In this document: positions 9,678 through 18,174 of the stretch, in pieces
Numbering within the stretch: the stretch's first letter is position 1
Layout of the letters: each line of letters begins with the position of its first letter
Source: CAZVFX01 sp964626565
GTDB taxonomy: Bacteria; Myxococcota_A; UBA9042; CAIXZC01
Reading direction: 5' to 3'
DNA: 64,000 nucleotides
NCBI GenBank assembly: GCA_964626565.1
Contig: CAZVFX010000001.1
Coordinates: 111,797 to 175,796, forward strand
Translations under genes and position numbers: made by a program
The notes under the pieces: model-generated
Told to the model about the DNA's origin: nothing
Database searches by the model: none
What the model saw: the letters and a program-made list of their open reading frames with translations, nothing else

Positions 9678-11300
9678 ATGGTATCGATATACCGCCTAGG
9701 CGTTGGTCCCCGCCGCCCGGACCCGAACCTCATGGATACCGGCATGGATTGCCTGCTGTTGCACGTACCCAAATTCAGACATCGCTACGGCCCTTTTGGT
9801 CCCGCCATGTTCATCAACAGCATGGCCGCCGGACTGCTCTCCATCGCGGCTGAAGTCCAGAAGGGCGGGTACAACGTGGAGATTCTCCACCTGGGAGTGG
9901 AGCGGATCGCGGATCCCCGGTTCGACCTGGTCTCCTACCTGAAAAACAGCCGGCCGAAGGTGGTTGGGCTTTCTCTTAATTGGCACCACCAGGCCCCCGA
10001 CACCATGGACGCGGCGCTGACGGTCCGGGAAACCCTCCCGGACGCGTTCGTAGTTCTGGGCGGACACACGGCGAGCAGCTTTGCCCGGGAGATCCTGGAG
10101 AGCCATCCCCATATCGACGCGGTGGTCAAGGGAGAAGGGGAAGCGCCGATGGTGGGCCTGATGAAGGCGCTCGATGGCTCCTCGCCGCTGTCGGAGGTTC
10201 CCAACCTGTGGTGGCGGGAAGGCGGGGAGGTGGTCGAGAACGAGCCTCGATGGTGCGCGGGCGGCGACGAGCTTTCAACTTTCAGTTTTGCCGATTTTTC
10301 ATCCCTGTCAAATGCCGAGAAATATCCTCATCTTTTCCCTTTCATGTTCCCGCCCGAACGACGCTTTTTGAATCGCCTGCTCTTCGACATGAAAAGCACG
10401 GCTGCGTTCGCCTTGCCATTGGGGCGGGGGTGCATGAACAACTGCGCCTGGTGCGGCGGCGGAGTTCACGCGACCCGAAAGCTCTACGGGCGCAAAAAGA
10501 TCGATTGCATCGCGCCGGAAGCAGCGGTGGAGCACATGGAAAGGGCGATGCAGTTCGGCTACACCGGTGTGTCCACCGATTTCAACGGCCCGGGGGTGGA
10601 GGAGGTGGTGTACGAGATCCTCGCCAGGTGCCGGCGTAAGGGGTTCAAGCCCCGGTGGGCTATGGATACCTGGATGTTGCCGTCGAAAGAGTTCGTGGAT
10701 GCTTTTGCGGCCACGGTGGCGCCGGGGTCGTCGCTTCAGTTTTCACCCGATTTTGCGGTGGAGGAGCTCAGGGAACGATACAAGGGGTACCGTTTCTCCA
10801 ACGCCGAACTGTTCGACACTCTGGACCATCTCGAAAAACGTGAGGTTCCGGTAGGGCTGCATTTCATTTACGGTCTTCCCGGTGCTGAACAGCACCAACG
10901 GGAATCGCGTGCGATCATCGACCGTATCTACGGCTATCCCTGCGTGGCCCGGGTCCAGCAGCATGCGTGTGAGCTTGATCCGATGTCGCCCCTTTTCCTG
11001 GAGCCGGAGAAATTCGGGATCGTTCCTTCCCTGCGGACCTTCGGGGACTATCTCGACGCTCACCGGGGCGAGTTTCTAATGGGCTTCAGCCATCCGGACT
11101 GCACCGAAAAGGAGATCCATGACAAGCGGTGCGATTCGGTGTGCCTCCTGGGTCGGTACGGCAAGCAGAAATGCGCGATGTCCAGGGCTGTGACGTCCAT
11201 GCCGGCTCTCGACATTCTCTTATACGCTGCAGGCAAGACGTTGTGGGGGCTAAGGTACGATTCGAAAATTTCGGGCCTCTTTTCGCCAGGGGCTAAGTAG
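9678..11300 (+). CDS. Radical SAM protein with B12-binding-like N-terminal domain
   Basis: About 540 residues. Residues ~15-150 fit a cobalamin-binding-like fold (LLLHVPKF at the start, then VVGLSLNW, FVVLGGHTAS, AVVKGEGE), though the cobalamin-ligating D-x-H-x2-G is not obvious. The 4Fe-4S motif is GRGCMNNCAWCGG at residues ~249-261. A radical SAM barrel follows (STDFNGPGV, FSPDF, HFIYGLPGA), and the tail has several cysteines (HPDC, KRCDSVC, QKC) that could bind a second cluster. I chose ATG 9678. An in-frame upstream start would run into the divergent gene, and ATG 9732 (MDTGMDCLLLH) is a good alternative. Neither has a strong ribosome binding site. The substrate cannot be told. Confidence 0.85.
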   Translation: MVSIYRLGVGPRRPDPNLMDTGMDCLLLHVPKFRHRYGPFGPAMFINSMAAGLLSIAAEVQKGGYNVEILHLGVERIADPRFDLVSYLKNSRPKVVGLSLNWHHQAPDTMDAALTVRETLPDAFVVLGGHTASSFAREILESHPHIDAVVKGEGEAPMVGLMKALDGSSPLSEVPNLWWREGGEVVENEPRWCAGGDELSTFSFADFSSLSNAEKYPHLFPFMFPPERRFLNRLLFDMKSTAAFALPLGRGCMNNCAWCGGGVHATRKLYGRKKIDCIAPEAAVEHMERAMQFGYTGVSTDFNGPGVEEVVYEILARCRRKGFKPRWAMDTWMLPSKEFVDAFAATVAPGSSLQFSPDFAVEELRERYKGYRFSNAELFDTLDHLEKREVPVGLHFIYGLPGAEQHQRESRAIIDRIYGYPCVARVQQHACELDPMSPLFLEPEKFGIVPSLRTFGDYLDAHRGEFLMGFSHPDCTEKEIHDKRCDSVCLLGRYGKQKCAMSRAVTSMPALDILLYAAGKTLWGLRYDSKISGLFSPGAK

Positions 11301-11329
11301 CCAAACCGCAACCTGGAGGTTGGCCGTAA

Positions 11330-11350
11330 CTGATAGCTGACCGCTGATAG
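11330..11350. repeat. Heptamer array CTGATAG-CTGACCG-CTGATAG
   Basis: Three consecutive seven-base units lie between the stop of the radical SAM gene (11300) and the convergent polX stop (11356). The same two unit types recur at 56425-56452, 45 kb away, in an equivalent convergent position. Confidence 0.7.
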
Positions 11351-11355
11351 CCCAC

Positions 11356-13080
11356 TTACCGCTTGCGGTAGAGCAGCTTCTTCAGTTCGTCCAACGGCAA
11401 TGTGTTAGCCACGTTAGCGGCTTCCAGCCAGCCGCGGCGGGCCTGGGTGACGCCGAAGTGGATGTTGTCCAGTTGCTGGACGGAGTGGGCGTCGGTGGAG
11501 ATGACGATATGGACGCCGGCGTTGGCTGCTTGACGGCAGTGCTGGGAGTTCAGGTCCAGCCGTTCCGGGTTGGAGTTGAGCTCCAGCATGGTACCTGTGG
11601 CAGCCGCGTGTTCGATTACTTTGTCGACGTCCAGTGGCAAGGGGCTGCGACTGCCGATGAGCCGGCAGGTGGGATGTGCCAGCACGTTAACGAACGGGTT
11701 GTCCAGCGCCCGTTTGACCCGGTCCGTCATCTCTTCTTCGGGGAGGTTGAAATGGCTGTGCACCGATGCGATCACTACGTCCATGCGCGTCAGCAGTTCA
11801 TCCGGCAGGTCGAGGCTGCCGTCCTTGAGAATATCCACCTCGATCCCTTTTAGCAGAGAGATCCCTTCGAGGCGTGCCGCCAACGCCTCTATCTCGTCGA
11901 GATAGCGGGCGGTGCGCTCTGCGTTCATACCGTTGGCGATGGCCACGTTCTGGGTGTGGTCGGTAAACGCGAGATATTCGTATCCCAGTTCGCGCGCGGT
12001 TCTGACCATCGCGCCCAGCGGGTCTCTGCCGTCCGAATAGGGGGTGTGCATGTGCAGGTCGCCCCGGATGTCGCCGGTGGTCAGCAGTTGAGGCAACCGC
12101 CCATTTTGCGCCGCCTCGATCTCGCCCGCCCCCTGCCGCAGTTCGGGAGGTATGGAAGGCAGCCCCAACGTTTCATAGAAGAGTTGTTCGGTAGGCGTCG
12201 GGATCGGCCCTTCGGGGCCTATCAATGAGAAGTGGTCGAAACTGTACTCTCGTCCGGCCGCCAGTTCAGCGAGTTTGGTGTTGTGGTCGCCGGAGCCGGT
12301 GAGCAGATGCAAGGCTGCTCCCAGGTCTGCGGCGGGGACCATGTACAGGTCAACGGTGGGGCCTTCGGGGGGTCTGAACGAGATGGCGGCATCGGTGCGC
12401 CTGAGTACCTGCTCCACCTCTTCGAGGGCCTGGACTGCGTCCATCGCAGCCTGGGGGTCGGGCGCGACCGCGACCAGGTCGATGTTGAGCACCGTCTCTT
12501 CCCCTCGCCGGTAGCTTCCGGCCATCATCAGCGTGTCGAAAAGACCGGTTTTTTCCATGCGGGCGAGCAGCGGCTCCACCACCAGCGCGGCGCGGGCGCG
12601 TAGGGTCCGCCCCCTGTGCTTCAGGTATTCTCCGAGGCTGCGCCTGACCCTGTCTGCGGTGCGCAATCCGAGGCCCTTGAGAGAGTGTGCGTCCCCTTTG
12701 TCCAGGATCTCTTTGAGCCCGTCCACGGTGTCGATGCCCGAGTCCTCCAGGAGCAGTCGCACCTTGGCAGGCCCCAGGCCTCTAATGCGTAGCAGTTCCA
12801 GGGCGTGGTCCGGGATCTGCTCCCGCAGCCGCTCCAGCAGATCCAGGGTACCGGTTTCGGCGATGGTTCGGATCTTGAGGCGCAGCACTTCCCCGATACC
12901 GGGCAGGTCCGGAAGTGGGCGCCCTGCAGCCAGTGCCGACGCAAGCTGGACTTCGCAACGCAGCACCTCCTGGGCCGCCTTCCGGTAGGCTCGGGAGCGG
13001 AAGGGGTTCTCGCCGGAGATCTCCAGCCGGATGGCGATTTGATCGAAGACTCCTGCGATATGTCGGTTCGACACTGCCAT
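11356..13080 (-). CDS. polX: DNA polymerase X family protein with C-terminal PHP domain
   Basis: 574 residues, the expected size of bacterial PolX (for comparison, Bacillus PolX is about 570). The order is: a helix-hairpin-helix lyase-like region (residues 1-150, with LPGIGEVLR and IRGLGPAKV), a nucleotidyltransferase palm (AGSYRRGEETVLNIDLV, with the catalytic acidic pair partly altered to N-x-D), and a PHP phosphoesterase domain from about residue 340 (GDLHMHTPYSDG, later FTDHTQ, ASVHSHFN, ISTDAHS). It acts in gap-filling base-excision-type repair, with PHP-dependent 3'-5' exonuclease activity in characterised members. I chose ATG 13080 (MAVSNRH) because homologues begin there; the 22 residues upstream in frame look non-coding. 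It is convergent with the radical SAM gene. Confidence 0.92.
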   Translation of the reverse strand: MAVSNRHIAGVFDQIAIRLEISGENPFRSRAYRKAAQEVLRCEVQLASALAAGRPLPDLPGIGEVLRLKIRTIAETGTLDLLERLREQIPDHALELLRIRGLGPAKVRLLLEDSGIDTVDGLKEILDKGDAHSLKGLGLRTADRVRRSLGEYLKHRGRTLRARAALVVEPLLARMEKTGLFDTLMMAGSYRRGEETVLNIDLVAVAPDPQAAMDAVQALEEVEQVLRRTDAAISFRPPEGPTVDLYMVPAADLGAALHLLTGSGDHNTKLAELAAGREYSFDHFSLIGPEGPIPTPTEQLFYETLGLPSIPPELRQGAGEIEAAQNGRLPQLLTTGDIRGDLHMHTPYSDGRDPLGAMVRTARELGYEYLAFTDHTQNVAIANGMNAERTARYLDEIEALAARLEGISLLKGIEVDILKDGSLDLPDELLTRMDVVIASVHSHFNLPEEEMTDRVKRALDNPFVNVLAHPTCRLIGSRSPLPLDVDKVIEHAAATGTMLELNSNPERLDLNSQHCRQAANAGVHIVISTDAHSVQQLDNIHFGVTQARRGWLEAANVANTLPLDELKKLLYRKR

Positions 13081-13147
13081 CGCACCATTATGCGCCTCCA
13101 GCAGGCGCTGCGCAATAGCGGATGCGCGCCTGAATGCAACTCTCAAA

Positions 13148-13176
13148 TTGCAATCGGGTCGCTAGAATGTTAAAAT
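13148..13176 (+). promoter_or_regulatory. Sigma-70-type promoter for the calcium-repeat lipoprotein
   Basis: TTGCAA (13148-13153), a 17-base spacer and TAAAAT (13171-13176). The expected transcription start is about 13183, giving a leader of about 55 bases before ATG 13239. A GGGGGG-type ribosome binding sequence lies just before the ATG. Confidence 0.55.
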
Positions 13177-13238
13177 GCTCAGGCAGTATGTGGATATGCT
13201 TTTGAAAAGACGCGTCAGGCGCGCCTTTGGGGGGTCAC

Positions 13239-16200
13239 ATGAGAAGACGCTGGATATTGACGGTACTTGGGCTTACGTTACTCCTGGTTCTGTCCGGCTG
13301 TGGGTCGAAAGACACCGATTCTATCGGCAAGTTTGCCGCTGATTCGGAGGACGCCAGGGGTTCCGACGCCCAGGCCGGTGATGAAGATGTCCTGGTGGAT
13401 GCCGGCTTTAATTTCGATAAGTACAGCAAGCCTGAAGACGACTGGTGGCTCGAAGTCGGCGGTGACGTCGAGACCGGTTCTTCTCTGGGAGTGCTCGGTG
13501 ACCCATGTTCGAGCAACGAAGCGTGCCAGAGCGGTTTCTGCCTCGTGGGCCCGGAAGGGGGCGTGTGCACCGACATGTGCATCGAGGATTGCCCCGCGGG
13601 TTGGACCTGCCAGTTCATGGATGTATTTGGACCGGACCCGGTGTCGGTTTGCGTGCCCCTCCATTTCGACCAGTGCAAGGCGTGCTCCAAGCACAGCGAG
13701 TGCGGGTCTACCAAGGACTATTGCGTGCAGCAAGGGGAGGAGGGGAAATTCTGCGCCATGAGCTGCAAGGACGTGGAGTGCCCGGAATCGTACCTGTGCA
13801 CCGAAGTCACCGTTCCTGACCTCAGTAATCCGGTGAATCTGTGCCTGCCGGAGAGCGGTAGCTGTTCGTGCAATTCCAAGACCTCCGGCTCGGAGAAAGA
13901 CTGCAAGAAGCAAAACGATTACGGCCTTTGCACCGGGTCCCAGGTGTGCGACGCGGATACGGGCTGGAGCGAGTGCTCAGCCCTGCTGCCCGCCCCCGAG
14001 GAGTGCAACGGTATCGACGATAACTGCAACGGTTCTATCGATGAGGGCTTCAACGATCAGGACACCGACAGCATTGCCGACTGTGTGGACGAGGACGATG
14101 ACAACGACGGCGATCCGGACGATACCGACTGCGAGCCGCTGGACCCAGCCATCTTCCACGGTGCGATAGAAGCGTGTGACGGGCTGGACAACGATTGTGA
14201 CGGCGAAATCGACGAAGACGATTTCGACACCGACGAGGACGGCATTCCGGACTGCCTGGACCCGGACGACGACGATGACGGTGTGCTCGACCCCAATGAC
14301 AATTGCCAGCTCAAGTACAACCCGGACCAGCTCGATTCCGACGAAGATACTTTGGGCAATGCCTGTGACACCGACGACGACAACGATGGGATCGGGGACC
14401 TGCTGGACAACTGTCCGCTGGAGCAGAATGTGGGGCAGCTTGACTTCGATCTGGACGGCCAGGGTGATGCTTGTGACGACGACAAAGACGGTGACGGGGA
14501 CCTGGCCTCCAACGATTGTGACGACTTCAACGTTGACGTGCACTCGGGTGCGCTGGAGACCTGTGATGGGTTGGACAACAACTGCAACGGCGGCATTGAT
14601 GAGGGCATGCCCGATAGTGACCTTGACGGTTTGAAGAACTGCGTGGACAAGGATGACGACGGCGACGAAGACCCGGACGAAACCGACTGCGCCCCCCTGG
14701 ATGCAACCATCTCGCACACGTCCATGGAGTTGTGCGACGGCATCGACAACAACTGCGACGGCAAGGTCGACGAAGGGTTTCCGGACGAAGACGGCAACGG
14801 CGTGGCCGACTGTGAAGACATCGACGACGATGGCGATGGCGATCCGGACGCCACCGACTGTGCGCCGTCCGACCCGGAGATCTTTCACAACGCCATAGAG
14901 TTGTGCGACAGCGTGGATAACAACTGCAACGGCCAGATTGATGAGTCTTTCCCGGACAGTGACAATGACGGGTTGGCCAACTGCATGGACCTCGATGATG
15001 ACAACGACGAGATTCCGGACCTCGCGGATAACTGCCCCAGCGTATGGAACCAGAGCCAGGGTGATTTCGACGGTGACGGTCAGGGCGACGCTTGTGACGA
15101 CGATGATGACAACGACGGCGACCTGGATGAAACCGACTGTGCGCCCAAGGACCCGGAAGTGAACACCCAGGCGGTGGAGGTTTGCAATGGCAAGGATGAC
15201 GACTGCGACGGCTCTGTAGACGAAGAGAATGCGATCAGTTGTGTCACCTACTACTATGATGGCGACAACGACGGCTTTGGTAACGATGCGCAGGTAAAAT
15301 GCCTGTGTGATTCGGCGGGCAAGTATTCGACCATGGTGGGCGGGGACTGCAACGACACCAACATTGTCGCGTTCCCCGGCGCCTCGGAGTTGTGCAACGG
15401 TTCCGATGATGATTGCGATGGTCTCGTCGATGAGCAGGGTGCCACCGGCTGCATGCCTCTGTACGAGGACAAAGACGACGACGGCTACGGTTTCGGAGCG
15501 CCTTTGTGCATCTGCCAGCAGGAGGGGGACTACACCTCGTTCATGGGCGGCGACTGCGACGACCTGAACAACCAGGCCTACCCGGGTTCGCCCGAGGTTT
15601 GTGACGCCGTCGACAACGACTGTGACGGCATTGCCGACGAGCAGGGTGCGGGCGGCTGCAGCTTCTACTTCGGGGACAACGACGGAGACGGCTGGGGAGT
15701 TCCGGGAGACATGTTGTGTTTGTGTGAAGCCCAGGGCAACTACACCGCGTTCAAGGGCGGCGATTGCGACGATGCAAACCCCAACACTCTGCCCGGTGCG
15801 TTTGAGAAGTGCGACGGCCTCGACAACAACTGCAACTCCCTCGTTGACGAGGGCTATCCGGATGTGGACGGAGATAACCAGGCGGACTGCCTGGACCAGG
15901 ATGACGACAACGACGGAATTGCCGACGGCCTGGACAATTGCCCCAACCTGGCCAATGAGGACCAGGCCAACTTCGACAATGACGAAGACGGCGACCTGTG
16001 CGACCTGGATGACGACAACGATGGTGTCGGCGACCTGGCCGATTGCGACCAGTTCGACGGAGATGTCTATCCCGGGGCCGAGGAGACGTGCAACGGAAAA
16101 GACGACGACTGTGACTTGAGCATCGACGAAGACGGAGCTTCAGGGTGCCAGAACTACTATAAGGACAAGGACGACGACGGCTTTGGTATGGACGGTCAGT

Positions 16201-18068
16201 TCCAGTGTCTGTGCGAACCATCGGGCCAGTTCACTGCGCTGCAGGATGGCGACTGCGACGACTCGTCCTGGCCGACTCACCCGGGTGTGCCCGAGGTGTG
16301 CAACGGTGCGGATGATGACTGCGACGGAGTGTCGGACAACGAAGGCTCTCAGGGATGCTTCAAGCTATATGAGGACAAGGACGGCGATGCGTACGGTGTG
16401 ACAGAGTCTGAGAAATGCCTCTGTGCGGTTCAGGGATTCTACTCCGCGACCTTCTCCGGCGATTGTGACGATCTTAACCAGCTTATCCATCCGGTGGCCG
16501 AAGAGACGTGCGACTTTGTCGACAACGACTGCGACGAGCAGATCGACGAGGGGGTTGGCTCCACCTGTGGGAACTGCGACCCGGCATGCCACGAGACTTC
16601 GGTTGGTGACGAAGGGGACGAGGCATGGTCACCGGAAGACGAAACCTCCAGTGCGGTGTCAGTGGACGAAGACGGCAACCTGGTGATGAGCAGCGAGGAA
16701 GTAAACCTGGCGTTTATCTGGGTGGCCAACTCCGGCGAGGATACCGTGTCCAAGGTAGACACCGGCACGGGCAAGGAGCTGGGGCGGTATCGGGTTTGCG
16801 ACAACCCGTCGCGGACGTCCGTCGACCTCTACGGGGATGTATGGGCCGGCTGCCGTAACGACGGCGGCGTCGCCAAGATCGCAGTGTACGAGCAGAACTG
16901 CATCGACAAGAACCAGGACGGCATCATCCAGACCGCACGGGACGACAACAACAACGGCAAGATCGACGGTAATGAGATCTACGCCAAGGGGCAGGACGAG
17001 TGCCTACTGTTCATCACCTATCCCGGCGGCGCAGTGCAGCGGTCGGTGGGAGTTGACAAAGACAATTATGCCTGGGTGGGAGAGTGGAACGGCCGCATCC
17101 TGCGTCGCTTGAACTCCCAGACGGGCCAGGTGGTGGATTCCATCAGCATCAACCCCTCCCGCCCGTACGGCCTGGTTATTGATGGAGACGGTATTATCTG
17201 GGTGTCGGGTCGTAGCGTGTGCTACGTCACCCGGGTCGATCCGGAGACTCACCAGGTGAACCACTATGCGGTGCCCAGTTGCAGCGGCAGCTTGTACGGC
17301 ATTGCGGTCGACAACAACGGCAAGGTGTGGGTAGCCAACAGCCATGCCAACGGCAATCTGTACAAGTTCGATCCGGTGACCCAGGCGTTTACCACGGTGC
17401 CTACCAACTGGGGCTACGGGTACACCCGCGGCGTGGCGGCTTCTCAGGATGGCTACCTGTACGTGGGCCACCACACCTGGACTTGTGGAAACGGCCGCTG
17501 GATCACGAAGATCGATGTGGACACCAACCAGGTGGTGGCAGTGTTCGCCACCGCGGGCTCCGGCGTCACCGGCCCCACCGGCGTAGCCCTCGACTACGAC
17601 GGCTATGTCTGGGGCGTCAATCAGTGCACCAACTCGGTGACCAAGCTCGACCCGGACACGGGACAGATCTTGGGCACCTTCCCGGTGGGCAGCGCGCCAT
17701 ATACGTACAGCGACATGACCGGGTATTCCCTCCACTCCTACACTGCGCCCCAGGGGTACTACCAGCACGTCATTCCCGGCGGCTCGGTAGGCGGCACCAC
17801 CTGGACGGAGCTGGTGGTGGACTTCACCGCGGAGGGAGACAGCCTCATCAAGATCAAGTTGAGGGCCGCGGACACCGTCGGCTCCCTGTCGCAGACCGAG
17901 TGGCTAGGGCCCTACGGGCCGTTCCCGCCCAACACGTTCCCCCTTGATTTGGAGAATATCGACGGCCTTAGCGGCAAGTACCTCCAGGTAGAGTTCATTC
18001 TCATCGCGGACGACGCCGGCAACGCCCCGCTGATCAAGTCTTTCGCAGTCCAGTATATGGACGAGTAA
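13239..18068 (+). CDS. Large calcium-repeat lipoprotein: MopE motifs, TSP3 repeats and a beta-propeller
   Basis: 1,609 residues starting MRRRWILTVLGLTLLLVLSGC (lipobox LSGC). An acidic linker follows, then a cysteine module shared with the gene at 1-527 (residues ~85-190). Next is a long aspartate-rich array (residues ~250-1110) with twelve MopE-type motifs of the form C-x-G-x-D-x2-C-x3-DE, interleaved with thrombospondin-3-like D-x-D-x-DG calcium loops ending D-x-CP. From about residue 1150 there are repeated blades (WVANSGEDTVSKVD, GIAVDNNGKVWVANS, GVALDYDGYVWGV) of an NHL/virginiamycin-lyase-like propeller, and finally a beta-sandwich-like tail. Calcium binding outside the cell is expected from the repeats. 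The ligand of the propeller is unknown; adhesion or a cell-surface lyase are both possible. ATG 13239 was chosen over an in-frame TTG 12 bases upstream. Confidence 0.9.
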   Translation: MRRRWILTVLGLTLLLVLSGCGSKDTDSIGKFAADSEDARGSDAQAGDEDVLVDAGFNFDKYSKPEDDWWLEVGGDVETGSSLGVLGDPCSSNEACQSGFCLVGPEGGVCTDMCIEDCPAGWTCQFMDVFGPDPVSVCVPLHFDQCKACSKHSECGSTKDYCVQQGEEGKFCAMSCKDVECPESYLCTEVTVPDLSNPVNLCLPESGSCSCNSKTSGSEKDCKKQNDYGLCTGSQVCDADTGWSECSALLPAPEECNGIDDNCNGSIDEGFNDQDTDSIADCVDEDDDNDGDPDDTDCEPLDPAIFHGAIEACDGLDNDCDGEIDEDDFDTDEDGIPDCLDPDDDDDGVLDPNDNCQLKYNPDQLDSDEDTLGNACDTDDDNDGIGDLLDNCPLEQNVGQLDFDLDGQGDACDDDKDGDGDLASNDCDDFNVDVHSGALETCDGLDNNCNGGIDEGMPDSDLDGLKNCVDKDDDGDEDPDETDCAPLDATISHTSMELCDGIDNNCDGKVDEGFPDEDGNGVADCEDIDDDGDGDPDATDCAPSDPEIFHNAIELCDSVDNNCNGQIDESFPDSDNDGLANCMDLDDDNDEIPDLADNCPSVWNQSQGDFDGDGQGDACDDDDDNDGDLDETDCAPKDPEVNTQAVEVCNGKDDDCDGSVDEENAISCVTYYYDGDNDGFGNDAQVKCLCDSAGKYSTMVGGDCNDTNIVAFPGASELCNGSDDDCDGLVDEQGATGCMPLYEDKDDDGYGFGAPLCICQQEGDYTSFMGGDCDDLNNQAYPGSPEVCDAVDNDCDGIADEQGAGGCSFYFGDNDGDGWGVPGDMLCLCEAQGNYTAFKGGDCDDANPNTLPGAFEKCDGLDNNCNSLVDEGYPDVDGDNQADCLDQDDDNDGIADGLDNCPNLANEDQANFDNDEDGDLCDLDDDNDGVGDLADCDQFDGDVYPGAEETCNGKDDDCDLSIDEDGASGCQNYYKDKDDDGFGMDGQFQCLCEPSGQFTALQDGDCDDSSWPTHPGVPEVCNGADDDCDGVSDNEGSQGCFKLYEDKDGDAYGVTESEKCLCAVQGFYSATFSGDCDDLNQLIHPVAEETCDFVDNDCDEQIDEGVGSTCGNCDPACHETSVGDEGDEAWSPEDETSSAVSVDEDGNLVMSSEEVNLAFIWVANSGEDTVSKVDTGTGKELGRYRVCDNPSRTSVDLYGDVWAGCRNDGGVAKIAVYEQNCIDKNQDGIIQTARDDNNNGKIDGNEIYAKGQDECLLFITYPGGAVQRSVGVDKDNYAWVGEWNGRILRRLNSQTGQVVDSISINPSRPYGLVIDGDGIIWVSGRSVCYVTRVDPETHQVNHYAVPSCSGSLYGIAVDNNGKVWVANSHANGNLYKFDPVTQAFTTVPTNWGYGYTRGVAASQDGYLYVGHHTWTCGNGRWITKIDVDTNQVVAVFATAGSGVTGPTGVALDYDGYVWGVNQCTNSVTKLDPDTGQILGTFPVGSAPYTYSDMTGYSLHSYTAPQGYYQHVIPGGSVGGTTWTELVVDFTAEGDSLIKIKLRAADTVGSLSQTEWLGPYGPFPPNTFPLDLENIDGLSGKYLQVEFILIADDAGNAPLIKSFAVQYMDE

Positions 18069-18085
18069 AGCCCTCTTATTAATCC

Positions 18086-18114
18086 TTGACTACCAGTTTG
18101 GGTCGTTCTAACAT
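18086..18114 (+). promoter_or_regulatory. Sigma-70-type promoter upstream of the 1,125-residue membrane protein
   Basis: TTGACT (18086-18091), 17-base spacer, TAACAT (18109-18114). It is located between the stop of the preceding lipoprotein (18068) and ATG 18175. Confidence 0.5.
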
Positions 18115-18174
18115 GGCCATCTTAGGTTTATGCTGACAGTTAAATAGTTCTGATAGATTCTGAACGAGGGCATC

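Noticed and set aside
13977..14888. Minus-strand frame rich in V and I opposite the calcium repeats
   Set aside because: It is the complement of GAC/GAT-rich coding (GTC/ATC), which gives an artificial hydrophobic protein.
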